A stretch of DNA of 17,351 nucleotides from SM23-62 sp964575235 (GCA_964575235.1 CAZNQG010000074.1:1-17351), one strand, 5' to 3'. Numbered from the stretch's first letter, positions 6,666 through 13,870 are shown. Program-made: numbers and translations. Notes: generated by a model from the sequence alone, not told the origin.

Positions 6666-9066
6666 TACCCGGAACGCCGGGGGGAAGGCCAGGGGACTGG
6701 CAAGGCTGATGAAGCTGGGAATGAACGTTCCCGCCGGTATCGTTCTTATCCCGGACCGGGAAGATTCCTGGAAACAGGAACTGGAGCGCTTCCCGGAAGG
6801 CAGGGAGGATGCTGTCGTAGCCGTGCGCTCATCGGCCCTGGCCGAGGACGGGGACGAGGCCTCCTTTGCAGGGCAGTTCGAATCCTTCCTGGACTGCAGG
6901 GGAAAGAAAGAGATTATCCACGCCGTTGAAAAATGCATGCAGTCCGGCGGCAGGGAGCGTGTGGGCAGCTACCGGGAGCATTTCCAGATCGGCGGAAACG
7001 GCCGCATCCCGGTCATCATACAGGAAATGGTGAATGCAGTACGGTCCGGCGTGATCTTTACGGCCAACCCCGTCAGCGGGCGGGTGGACCAGTGGCTGGT
7101 CAGCGTTACCGGGGGACCGGCGGATGATCTGCTGGCCGGGAAATCCGCGGGGGAACAGATCCTCCTGACGCGAAACGGCAGGATCCTTAAACCCGGCACC
7201 CTCCTCGATGAAAGGCAGACCGGTATGCTCTACCGCCAGGCCAGAAAGATCCACGAGCACTTCCGCCGGCCGGTGGACCTGGAATGGGCCATGGATGACT
7301 CCGGAACCATACACTGGCTGCAGGCCAGGCCCGTAACCACCATTAAAAAGGTGCACCTGAACGAGCTGGACGGGGGATTGTTCGCCGAGGATGAGATCTT
7401 TACCCGCGCCAACATCGGTGAGATGATGCCCGGTCCCGTTACCCCCCTCACCTATTCCGTGTTCGGAAGGGCCATCGAGGTTGGACTCCAGGATTTTTAC
7501 ATAGCCTCGGGGGCCCTCAAGAAATTTACGGACGACTGGCTGTACTTCCGGATGTTCTATAACCACCTGTTCTTTTCCATGACCCGCATGTACGATATCA
7601 CGGGATCCGTCCTGCTGAATAAAAAGGAAAACCTGGATTTTGCCATCATGGGGACCACCCTGGACGGAGAAAACCCGGTGAGAACAAAGCCTTTCCCCAT
7701 AAGGTTCTGGAACCTGATCAGACAGGTCCGCTATATGTTCTCGGGCGTAAGGCGAATGAAGGAACTGCAGAAAATGGCAGCGGAGTTTACAGTACGGGAA
7801 AATCCGGATCCCGGGGAATTGTACGGGGAACTCGACCGGGGATTGGACATCCTGAACCGGGCTTACGCCCATCATTACTGCACCAGCAGCCAGTCCGGCA
7901 CCTACCAGTCCATCGTCATGGGAATCCTCAGCCGGGGTAAGGACCGGCCGGACAACGGGGATTACCGGGATGCGGCCTCCCTGATGGCCGATCTGCGGAA
8001 CGTCGAAAGCGCCGATGTCGTCCGTTCCATTGACGCCCTTTACGCGGATTTTGGCAAAAGCCCTGTCATCATGAAGTGGATCGAAAACCTGGACGATAAG
8101 GAAGCAGGCCGGCTCCTGCACCCGGATCATCGGGCCGGGGATGACTCCGAAAGCTCACCGGAACAGATCCGTGAGCTTATCAGCAGGATCGCAGAACTGA
8201 TGGAAAGGCACGGGCACCGGAGCGTCCGGGAAGCCGAGCTCCGCGAAAAAAGCTGGTCCGAGAATCCCGGGCAATTGATCGGGCTGATCCGGAAGCGATT
8301 TCTTGCGGGTGCGATCGAGGGAAAAAGCCCGCATGACTTTAATCAGAACCGGCAGAGGATCCTATCGGGGCTCGGCAGGATGCATCGCCTGGTCCTTAAA
8401 CGGGTGCTCCCCGCAGCCAGGGCGGCCGTGGCCAGGCGGGAATTAACCAAATCCCTTTCCATCGGCATACAGCAAATCATCAAGAAGGCCTACCTGAAGC
8501 TGGCTGAGCAGCTGGTTGAAAAAGGATTGCTCGACGATGTCGACCAGGTTTTCTTCCTGACCCACCGAGAGCTTGGAGAATGCATCGCTTCCGGTGATAC
8601 GGAATGGAAAAAAACCGCCTCTGAACGGCGCGCGGTTTCCCCGGAATTTTTTAAGCTGCGCTTTCCGGATGTTAGTTACGGGTACCCTGAACCCATCCCG
8701 GAGAACCAGGCCAGTCCCCGGATCAACGGGAATGCAGTCCAGGGCCTCCCCGTAAGTGCGGGGACGATCGAGGCGACGGTCCGGGTTATAGAAAAACTGG
8801 AGGACGCGGACACCCTGGAACCGGGAGAAATCATGGTTTGCCAGTATACGGACATCGGGTGGACCCCGTATTTCAGTCTTGCAGGGGGACTCATAACCGA
8901 GATCGGGAGTCCCCTGTCCCACGGAGCCGTGGTGGCCCGCGAATACGGAATACCGGCCGTGGTGAACGCCAAGGGAGCCCTGGGATTCTTCCGAACGGGC
9001 GAGACGGTTCGGCTCGATGGAAGCAGCGGGGTGGTGAGCAAACTGACCGCGGATGGAAAACTTTGA
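6640..9066 (+). CDS. rifampicin-phosphotransferase-type dikinase (PPDK_N / PEP-utilizer)
   Basis: Full-length 808-residue three-domain protein with the architecture of rifampicin phosphotransferase rather than true PEP synthase. Residues 1-240 are the ATP-grasp domain: GGKARGLARL with Lys16, VAVRSSALAED with Arg63, RSGVIFTANPVSG from Arg135, DLEWAMD with Glu215, and LQARPVTT around Gln228. The middle domain, about 250-690, includes the family landmarks ANIGEMMPGPVTPLTYS (257-273) and HGHRSVREAEL (524-534) and would bind the acceptor. The mobile phosphohistidine domain, about 700-808, has GSPLSHGAVVAREYGIPAVV with catalytic His761. The expected chemistry is ATP plus acceptor plus water giving AMP, phosphate and a phosphorylated acceptor. 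The acceptor here is unknown. The start overlaps the lipocalin gene by 26 bp and the end overlaps the flavoprotein gene by 14 bp, so a resistance role is less likely than a place in a metabolic set. Confidence 0.85.
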   Translation: MIIPLSQADTRNAGGKARGLARLMKLGMNVPAGIVLIPDREDSWKQELERFPEGREDAVVAVRSSALAEDGDEASFAGQFESFLDCRGKKEIIHAVEKCMQSGGRERVGSYREHFQIGGNGRIPVIIQEMVNAVRSGVIFTANPVSGRVDQWLVSVTGGPADDLLAGKSAGEQILLTRNGRILKPGTLLDERQTGMLYRQARKIHEHFRRPVDLEWAMDDSGTIHWLQARPVTTIKKVHLNELDGGLFAEDEIFTRANIGEMMPGPVTPLTYSVFGRAIEVGLQDFYIASGALKKFTDDWLYFRMFYNHLFFSMTRMYDITGSVLLNKKENLDFAIMGTTLDGENPVRTKPFPIRFWNLIRQVRYMFSGVRRMKELQKMAAEFTVRENPDPGELYGELDRGLDILNRAYAHHYCTSSQSGTYQSIVMGILSRGKDRPDNGDYRDAASLMADLRNVESADVVRSIDALYADFGKSPVIMKWIENLDDKEAGRLLHPDHRAGDDSESSPEQIRELISRIAELMERHGHRSVREAELREKSWSENPGQLIGLIRKRFLAGAIEGKSPHDFNQNRQRILSGLGRMHRLVLKRVLPAARAAVARRELTKSLSIGIQQIIKKAYLKLAEQLVEKGLLDDVDQVFFLTHRELGECIASGDTEWKKTASERRAVSPEFFKLRFPDVSYGYPEPIPENQASPRINGNAVQGLPVSAGTIEATVRVIEKLEDADTLEPGEIMVCQYTDIGWTPYFSLAGGLITEIGSPLSHGAVVAREYGIPAVVNAKGALGFFRTGETVRLDGSSGVVSKLTADGKL

Positions 9067-10081
9067 CGTCATCATCGTCGGGGGCGGTCCCGCGGGACTC
9101 AAATGTGCCGATGAACTGGCACGCACGGACCTGAACGTATTGCTGCTGGATAAAAGCTCCGTGCTCGGGGACAAGCTCTGTGCCGGGGGACTCACAATGA
9201 AGGACATGAAGGTTCTGCCCCTGCCCGATTCCGTGATCGAGCACAAGATCTCAAGGGCCGTCCTTCACTCCGGGAAGCGCAAGTCCGTGACCAAGGCCCC
9301 CCAGCCCTTCCTTTTCACCATCAACCGCAGGGAACTCGCCCAATACCAGTTAAGCCTGCTGGAAAATACCGGGGTCACGGTACGGCTCAGCAGCAGGGTT
9401 ACGGAAATACGGGAGGACAGGGTTATCCTGAAGAACGGCCGCGAATACGGCTACCGCTTCCTGGTCGGTGCCGAGGGCTATGCATCGGTGGTCCGGAAAT
9501 ACCTCGGCCTGCCCGTTCAAAAAAAACTGATCGGGTTCCAGTACACCCTGGGGAGAAAGGGCGTCGAGCCCGAACTCGAGGTCTACCTCGATTCGGCCAG
9601 GTTCCGTTCCTGGTACGCCTGGATTTTTCCGCACCGCGACAGCATCGCGGTGGGCTGCTGCTGTAACCCGGACCGGGTGGACCACAGGAAATTCCTTGAA
9701 AACTTTGAAGATTGGCTCGAGTACAGGAACATCGATACAGGCGGAGCCCGGCTGGAATCCTACCCGATATCCTACGACTACCGGGGAATGCGTTTCGGGA
9801 ACATATTCCTGGCCGGGGAGGCGGCGGGACTGCCCTCGGGACTGACCGGAGAGGGGATATACCAGAGCCTGGTTTCGGGACAGGAGGTGGCCCGGATGAT
9901 CCTGGATCCGCATTACCTGTCGGAGCCCATGAACGAAGTGATGCAATACAACCGGATGCTGCACAGGGTGCTGATGCTCTTCCGCTGGAGCGGTCCCCTG
10001 CGCGGTCCCCTCCAAGAACTCCTGGTCGCCCTTATGAACCGCAAGCGAATTCAGTCCAGGATCAACGCCAGTTTTACCTGA
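9053..10081 (+). CDS. geranylgeranyl-reductase-family FAD-dependent oxidoreductase
   Basis: Predicted flavoprotein of 342 residues. Dinucleotide-binding motif VIIVGGGPAGLKCADELA is at the N terminus (Gly10-Gly15). KLCAGGL at 41-47 occupies the place of the cysteine/glycine motif typical of geranylgeranyl reductases. SWYAWIFP at 186-193 matches the family's YxWxFP motif. LAGEAAGLPSGLTGEGI at 253-269 is the second FAD motif, with Glu256 where Asp is more usual. The GxG that normally follows YxWxFP is replaced by Gly201-Cys-Cys-Cys. Family members reduce prenyl double bonds in archaeal lipids, menaquinone or chlorophyll side chains, but many relatives are uncharacterised, so the substrate is not assigned. 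There is no membrane segment, though the C-terminal 50 residues are amphipathic. It is the last gene of the overlapping three-gene operon; its 3' end overlaps the convergent DUF2891 gene by 8 bp. Confidence 0.83.
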   Translation: MENFDVIIVGGGPAGLKCADELARTDLNVLLLDKSSVLGDKLCAGGLTMKDMKVLPLPDSVIEHKISRAVLHSGKRKSVTKAPQPFLFTINRRELAQYQLSLLENTGVTVRLSSRVTEIREDRVILKNGREYGYRFLVGAEGYASVVRKYLGLPVQKKLIGFQYTLGRKGVEPELEVYLDSARFRSWYAWIFPHRDSIAVGCCCNPDRVDHRKFLENFEDWLEYRNIDTGGARLESYPISYDYRGMRFGNIFLAGEAAGLPSGLTGEGIYQSLVSGQEVARMILDPHYLSEPMNEVMQYNRMLHRVLMLFRWSGPLRGPLQELLVALMNRKRIQSRINASFT

Positions 10082-11207
10082 TAGGCTCCTGCTGTCCGGA
10101 GTAAATAGCATACACCGCGAAGGATGCCAGCCAGTGCTCGCCCTCGTAGTTACCGCTGGCAATGTACGGCAGGGATGCATCCAGGTTTTTCAGGGCCATT
10201 TCGTCCAGGTGGGGAAATTCCCCCATGAGTTTATCGGAAATGTGGAACAGGCACCATGCCCGGCTGAAGTTCAGCCCGTCCAGGTGCACGATCTTCGGGT
10301 CCGAGCGGTCGGTAACCTCGGCTGGGGAAAGTTCGATCCTTCCCGGGTCCAGGATACCGGGAAGGAAATATTCCAGCCAGGACAGGTAATCGGCGTGATC
10401 CAGGATCCGGGCCATCAGGTCCGCTTCCATCAGGCAGGGCGAAAGGAAATCGAACCCTCCGGGCTCCCAGTCCAGCGGGCAGTCCCTGTCCCCCCCATAG
10501 AAATCCAGGGCACGCATCGCAATCATATCGGTCAGGTCATCGAGTTCCCGGTAAGTCGCATAATCCCATGCAAACGAAAGCCCGAAGGCCGTGTTGGTGT
10601 GCTCTCCCACCCGTATCGGGTAGGGCAGCACCTGCAGGAATTCCAGGTATTTGTTCACCATGGAATCGGCCAGGGGCCGGATATTCGCGGCCAGTTCCTG
10701 TCCCAGGGTATCCTCCCATGTTTCGAGTTCCAGCGCCAGTTTCAGAAGCCAGGCCCAGCCGTAGGTGCGCTCAAATGTCCGGTTGCCTTCCGAGTAGAAG
10801 AATCCGGTCTCCCGGGCCAGGTTTCCCGCCGTCAGGTTCTGTGACAGCTTTTCACGGATCTCCCCGGCTTCGGGCATCTCCGGGAACTCCTTGAGCAGTT
10901 TTACCAGGGTCCAGTGTCCGTGCACCGAACTGTGCCAGTCAAAGCATCCGTAAAAAGCCGGATGCTGGACCCTCGGCACCTGCAGGCTGCTGTCGTCGAC
11001 CAGGACGCTACCCGGCTTGTACGGATATGGTTTCTGGATGCAGTGCAAGGCCGGGGCGGCCAGGCTGGAAGCCTCTTCCAGGGTGATCCTGACGGTCCAT
11101 GTTTCCGGGGGCGGCGGGGCACAGCCGTGGACCATCACCAGGCAGGCGGCCAGGCATGCCGTACGAACGAACCTTACCGGGCCGAAAGCCCTTGTTTCTA
11201 ATTCCAT
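10074..11207 (-). CDS. DUF2891 family lipoprotein
   Basis: Protein of 377 residues that I recognise as a DUF2891 family member by HPAFYGCFDWHSSVHGHWTL at 82-101 and the later YGWAWLLKLALEL, EHTNTAFGLSF and GGFDFLSPC segments. The many aromatic and acidic residues and helix-pair pattern suggest an alpha/alpha-toroid like glycan-processing enzymes, but no catalytic activity is established for the family. The N terminus has a basic region, a hydrophobic stretch and Cys29 in MVHGC, followed by a proline-rich linker: a probable lipoprotein signal. It lies 67 bp downstream of the SRPBCC/GyrI-like gene on the same strand, possibly co-transcribed. Its stop sits inside the 3' end of the convergent flavoprotein gene, an 8 bp overlap. 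A link to the arabinan operon through carbohydrate processing is possible but only inferred. Confidence 0.75.
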   Translation of the reverse strand: MELETRAFGPVRFVRTACLAACLVMVHGCAPPPPETWTVRITLEEASSLAAPALHCIQKPYPYKPGSVLVDDSSLQVPRVQHPAFYGCFDWHSSVHGHWTLVKLLKEFPEMPEAGEIREKLSQNLTAGNLARETGFFYSEGNRTFERTYGWAWLLKLALELETWEDTLGQELAANIRPLADSMVNKYLEFLQVLPYPIRVGEHTNTAFGLSFAWDYATYRELDDLTDMIAMRALDFYGGDRDCPLDWEPGGFDFLSPCLMEADLMARILDHADYLSWLEYFLPGILDPGRIELSPAEVTDRSDPKIVHLDGLNFSRAWCLFHISDKLMGEFPHLDEMALKNLDASLPYIASGNYEGEHWLASFAVYAIYSGQQEPIR

Positions 11208-11274
11208 TTCAAATTATTAAAGGGTCCGTGAAAAACATGCCCGGGCCCCGTTTGAATATCCTTTGAGGTCCTTT

Positions 11275-12282
11275 CTATTTCAGCGGCATGGCGATCAGGG
11301 TCTGCCATTTCGTGACCATGGGTTCGGACATCGGGTCCGTCAGGTAGAATTCGAAGGCCTCCATGGTCACCTCGGTCCCGCTGGTATCGATGTACTCCAT
11401 CAGCTTTGTATAGGAATGTATGAAATCTTCGTAGGGACCGGTATGCATGGCCTGTATAACGGGTCTCTCCTTGTAGGCTTTGAATTTGATCCCGTCCGAG
11501 TCCTTTCCCTTGGTTGCCACGGGAATACCGCAGAGATATTCCACAATGCCCGTTTCCTCGTCCCAGGACAGGTAATGGCTGAAGGCTGCCCCGGACATCT
11601 GCAGGCCCTGGGCCTCCACTTCCTGGAAAAGCTTCGGGAACAGTTCGGCCATCTGCTCGCTCAACTGGTCCATGGTCCCGCTTGCATGGGCCACCACGGC
11701 GATCATGGGGCCGACGGTGCCTTCACTGATCTCGCCGAGGCTGCTCAGTACGGGCGGGTTCTCCTCCAGGTATGACTTAAGGTTCGCCAGGCCCTTATCA
11801 AAGCTTGCCTTCATCTGTTTCTTGAAAACATTCAGCATCAGCCTTTCGACCGGGTACTTTGCCTCGGAAGTGAATTTCCAGGTGATCAGTGTCCCCCCGT
11901 CGGATTTCTGCAGGTCCCATTCCACCCGGCCCGGTTCGGGATCATCGCCGAAATAAACATCGGAAGCGATGTACTGGCCGAAGACCACGGAATCCACGAC
12001 CATTTTGCCGGTGCCGATCTCTTCCCCCTCCCAGGTATATTCCGACCCGACGTAACCGGGCTGGGGGGTGAGGTTATAGGCAGCCCCGGTATCGGTCTCC
12101 AGCCAGGGATCCCACAGGTTGCGGTCGGTGTAGGATGCAGCATTATGGAAAACCTGTGCCGGGGAGACGGCAACCTCCACCTGGGAGCTGACCTCGACGG
12201 TCGCAGGCAGGAAAAGGGGTATGATCAGTAACAGTGCCACCAGGATGAGCACGATGTAAAGAAGCCATTTCAGAAATTTCAT
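11275..12282 (-). CDS. membrane-anchored SRPBCC (polyketide cyclase-like) + GyrI-like small-molecule-binding protein
   Basis: Protein of 335 residues. Residues 4-26 form one hydrophobic helix (LKWLLYIVLILVALLLIIPL) that probably anchors it in the inner membrane with the rest outside the cytoplasm. Residues about 30-165 look like an SRPBCC/START-like domain (SPAQVFHNAASYTDRNLWDPW, then GSEYTWEG and GTLITWKF). Residues about 185-335 look like the GyrI-like effector-binding domain found in AraC-type regulators (VAHASGTMDQLSEQ, HYLSWDE, VIQAMHTGPYEDFIHSYTKLMEYI), but there is no DNA-binding domain. Both folds bind small hydrophobic ligands; the ligand is unknown. An in-frame ATG 45 bp upstream exists, but the ATG at 12280-12282 starts directly at the basic-hydrophobic anchor and is preferred. 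The same two-domain layout is common in Bacteroidota. The DUF2891 lipoprotein gene follows after 67 bp. Confidence 0.8.
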   Translation of the reverse strand: MKFLKWLLYIVLILVALLLIIPLFLPATVEVSSQVEVAVSPAQVFHNAASYTDRNLWDPWLETDTGAAYNLTPQPGYVGSEYTWEGEEIGTGKMVVDSVVFGQYIASDVYFGDDPEPGRVEWDLQKSDGGTLITWKFTSEAKYPVERLMLNVFKKQMKASFDKGLANLKSYLEENPPVLSSLGEISEGTVGPMIAVVAHASGTMDQLSEQMAELFPKLFQEVEAQGLQMSGAAFSHYLSWDEETGIVEYLCGIPVATKGKDSDGIKFKAYKERPVIQAMHTGPYEDFIHSYTKLMEYIDTSGTEVTMEAFEFYLTDPMSEPMVTKWQTLIAMPLK

Positions 12283-12307
12283 GATTAACGGTTTTGGTTC
12301 AACGGAA

Positions 12308-12351
12308 CTGCAAATTAGGAAATGCAAGCTTACGAGTCAATGCATTTGCAG
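12308..12351. repeat. nested inverted repeats in the divergent gap
   Basis: CTGCAAAT at 12308-12315 is the exact reverse complement of ATTTGCAG at 12344-12351. Inside it, AAATGCA at 12320-12326 is the exact reverse complement of TGCATTT at 12341-12347. The right arms overlap, so the two pairings are alternatives. The element covers the candidate minus-strand promoter and lies just upstream of the DUF116 gene, so it could be an operator serving both directions; short dyads also arise by chance in AT-rich gaps. Confidence 0.4.
12310..12340 (-). promoter_or_regulatory. candidate Bacteroidota-type promoter for the SRPBCC/GyrI-like gene
   Basis: Read on the minus strand, a TTG at 12338-12340 is followed after 20 bases by TAATTTGC at 12310-12317, close to the Bacteroidota -33 TTG / -7 TAnnTTTG pattern. 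The ATG at 12280-12282 lies about 27 bases further downstream. Spacing is right, but the -7 match is partial, so this is only a candidate. Confidence 0.35.
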
Positions 12352-12397
12352 GAATAAAAAACCGTAAATTGGTACCCTGCGTGAAACGATCACAAAC

Positions 12398-13207
12398 TTG
12401 GAACCCTTCTCACCCATAGCAGGCAAAACCTATTCCCTTTTCGGGAAGGATACGGGCACCCGTTCCTATTACGAAAGGGTATCTGCCCTGGCAAACGAAC
12501 TTACAGCACAATTGTCCCTCCCGGAACAACAGCTCCTCGGATACATACAGTCGGAGAGCATGAATGCGAAAAAGCTGAGAAAGGCTTCCGGACCATCCCC
12601 TGCAGACCCCCGGTTTTCATACATCATGGGGCGATGCAAGGAAATGCTCTCGGAATACCTGGGGGATGTGAAACGCCACCTGCGTTCGGTATCCCTATAC
12701 AACCGCTTTTCCGACCGGGAACTTCTGACCACCCGGGAACAGTATCTCCTCTATGTGATCGAGATCGAGCTGGTGAACCGGGTGCATCTTGCGGGATTCA
12801 GGAACAGCCGTTTCCGGATCGCACTCCTTCCCTACTGCCTGAAAGAATCGCACGAGACCTGCAGGGCCGAACCCGATGAGATCGACAACCGCTGCAGGGC
12901 CTGCCTGAAGACCTGCCTGGTCAACCGGGCGGGCGGCATACTGAAGGAACACGATATACATCCCTACATCCTGAGCCGGGGAAGGGTCGGGGGAATCCTG
13001 CAAGAATTGCGTGCCAGGCACGGAAACATCGGGGTGTTAGGCGTGGCATGCATCGTGGAACTGGTCATGGGAATGCGGCTCTGCATGAAGGCCGGCCTTC
13101 CCGTGGTCGGCATCCCCCTGAACGCCAACCGTTGTCCCCGCTGGATGGGTACAATGCACGATACCTCGGTGGACCTCGAAGCGGTTGAAAAACTGTTGGG
13201 GGACTGA
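12398..13207 (+). CDS. DUF116 family cysteine-rich protein
   Basis: Cytoplasmic protein of 269 residues recognised as DUF116 by the spaced cysteines and GILKEHDIHPYIL region. Cysteines occur at 147, 155, 166, 169, 173, 218 and 246 (plus 80 and 229). The CRACLKTC cluster preceded by DEIDN, the later GVACIVELVMGMRLC, and NRCPRW near the C terminus suggest a metal or iron-sulfur site, although the family's biochemical role is not established. The best start is a TTG at 12398-12400: the frame is closed by TAA at 12365-12367, the first ATG is only at residue 55, and the TYSLFGKDTGTRSYYERV segment before it looks like genuine protein. A weak -7-like TAAATTGG lies at 12365-12372. It is divergent from the SRPBCC/GyrI-like gene and convergent with the small secreted-protein gene, 17 bp apart. 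Confidence 0.75.
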   Translation: MEPFSPIAGKTYSLFGKDTGTRSYYERVSALANELTAQLSLPEQQLLGYIQSESMNAKKLRKASGPSPADPRFSYIMGRCKEMLSEYLGDVKRHLRSVSLYNRFSDRELLTTREQYLLYVIEIELVNRVHLAGFRNSRFRIALLPYCLKESHETCRAEPDEIDNRCRACLKTCLVNRAGGILKEHDIHPYILSRGRVGGILQELRARHGNIGVLGVACIVELVMGMRLCMKAGLPVVGIPLNANRCPRWMGTMHDTSVDLEAVEKLLGD

Positions 13208-13224
13208 TCGGCTCCAGTAACTGA

Positions 13225-13746
13225 TCAGAGGATCTCTTCGGGCTTCATAACCCAGAAGATCCCCTGGTAGTAATTCCATACCATGTTGAGTCCCCCGGGC
13301 GAATACAGCTCGATGTAATCCGTCTTGATGACGGTGCGGTTGTTGAATATTTCCTTCACGAAAAGCTTCTGGATGATTCCCCGGGCGTAGGCGAACACGT
13401 AAAGGTAGGATGTGCCTTTGAAATCGTTGACCACAACCAGTTCCTTGTCCTCATCCCCGGCAAAATCATATTCGTACACCGTAGCGCTGGTTATGCTTTC
13501 CCCGATGGGAGACAGTATCGTTCGCCCCTTGTAATCGATCTTGAGGTAGCAGGTCCCCTTCAGGCATTCCGTCGTCACGGACTCCCCGGAAGACAGGGTC
13601 CCCTTCCCGTACGAGGTGGAGGAAGCTTTCAGTATCTCCGTCTTTTCCCCCACAAACTCAAGGTTGTTGATATTCTGCTGGGCAAAGGCAGCTTGCAGGG
13701 ATATCAGTCCCGCAACGGCCAGTATGGGCATATGCTTCAGTTTCAT
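13225..13746 (-). CDS. small secreted protein of unknown function
   Basis: I do not recognise the family. The 173-residue product has a clear signal peptide (MKLKHMPILAVAGL, hydrophobic to AAFAQ at 19-23), giving a mature protein of about 150 residues rich in beta-strand-forming residues. Cys61 and Cys66 (TECLKGTCY) could form a small disulfide loop. The stretch YDFAGDEDKELVVVNDF near 93-109 resembles one FG-GAP/VCBS-like beta-propeller blade with an acidic loop, but only one copy is present, so this is weak. It ends in aromatic-rich NMVWNYYQGIFWVMKPEEIL. It is convergent with the DUF116 gene and divergent from the TPR/SpoIIE gene, so it appears to be a single-gene unit. A TAATTTTA on the minus strand near 13777-13784 might be a -7 box but has no TTG at proper distance. 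Confidence 0.72.
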   Translation of the reverse strand: MKLKHMPILAVAGLISLQAAFAQQNINNLEFVGEKTEILKASSTSYGKGTLSSGESVTTECLKGTCYLKIDYKGRTILSPIGESITSATVYEYDFAGDEDKELVVVNDFKGTSYLYVFAYARGIIQKLFVKEIFNNRTVIKTDYIELYSPGGLNMVWNYYQGIFWVMKPEEIL

Positions 13747-13850
13747 GATGGATCGTAATATTGGTTCTTTCCTGTAAAATTACGAAAATCGCCGTTATCC
13801 GGCACTCCGGACCCTGCAAGATCCGCAGTTAAACTCGGCCTGGCTGGGAT

Positions 13851-13870
13851 TTTAGGAAAAAGTTCCTAAA
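13851..13870. repeat. 8-bp inverted repeat upstream of the TPR/SpoIIE gene
   Basis: TTTAGGAA at 13851-13858 and TTCCTAAA at 13863-13870 are perfect reverse complements separated by AAAG. The right arm overlaps TAAATTTA at 13867-13874, a 5-of-6 match to the Bacteroidota -7 box, 26 bp upstream of the ATG at 13901. Its position fits an operator that would block the promoter when occupied. It is not followed by a T-run, so a terminator is unlikely. Confidence 0.5.

Noticed and set aside
6829..8130. 433-codon open frame on the minus strand inside the dikinase gene
   Set aside because: Shadow of a gene with complete ATP-grasp and phosphohistidine motifs; the antisense product is low-complexity in character and matches nothing I know.
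6640..9066. Calling the dikinase a true PEP synthase (ppsA)
   Set aside because: The domain order with the phosphohistidine domain at the extreme C terminus and the lack of a C-terminal PEP/pyruvate-binding TIM barrel fit rifampicin-phosphotransferase-type enzymes instead.
11208..11274. GC-rich CCCGGGCCCCG stretch between the DUF2891 and SRPBCC genes as a possible terminator
   Set aside because: It is a short overlapping palindrome without a clear stem, loop and T-run on the minus strand, so a terminator cannot be supported.
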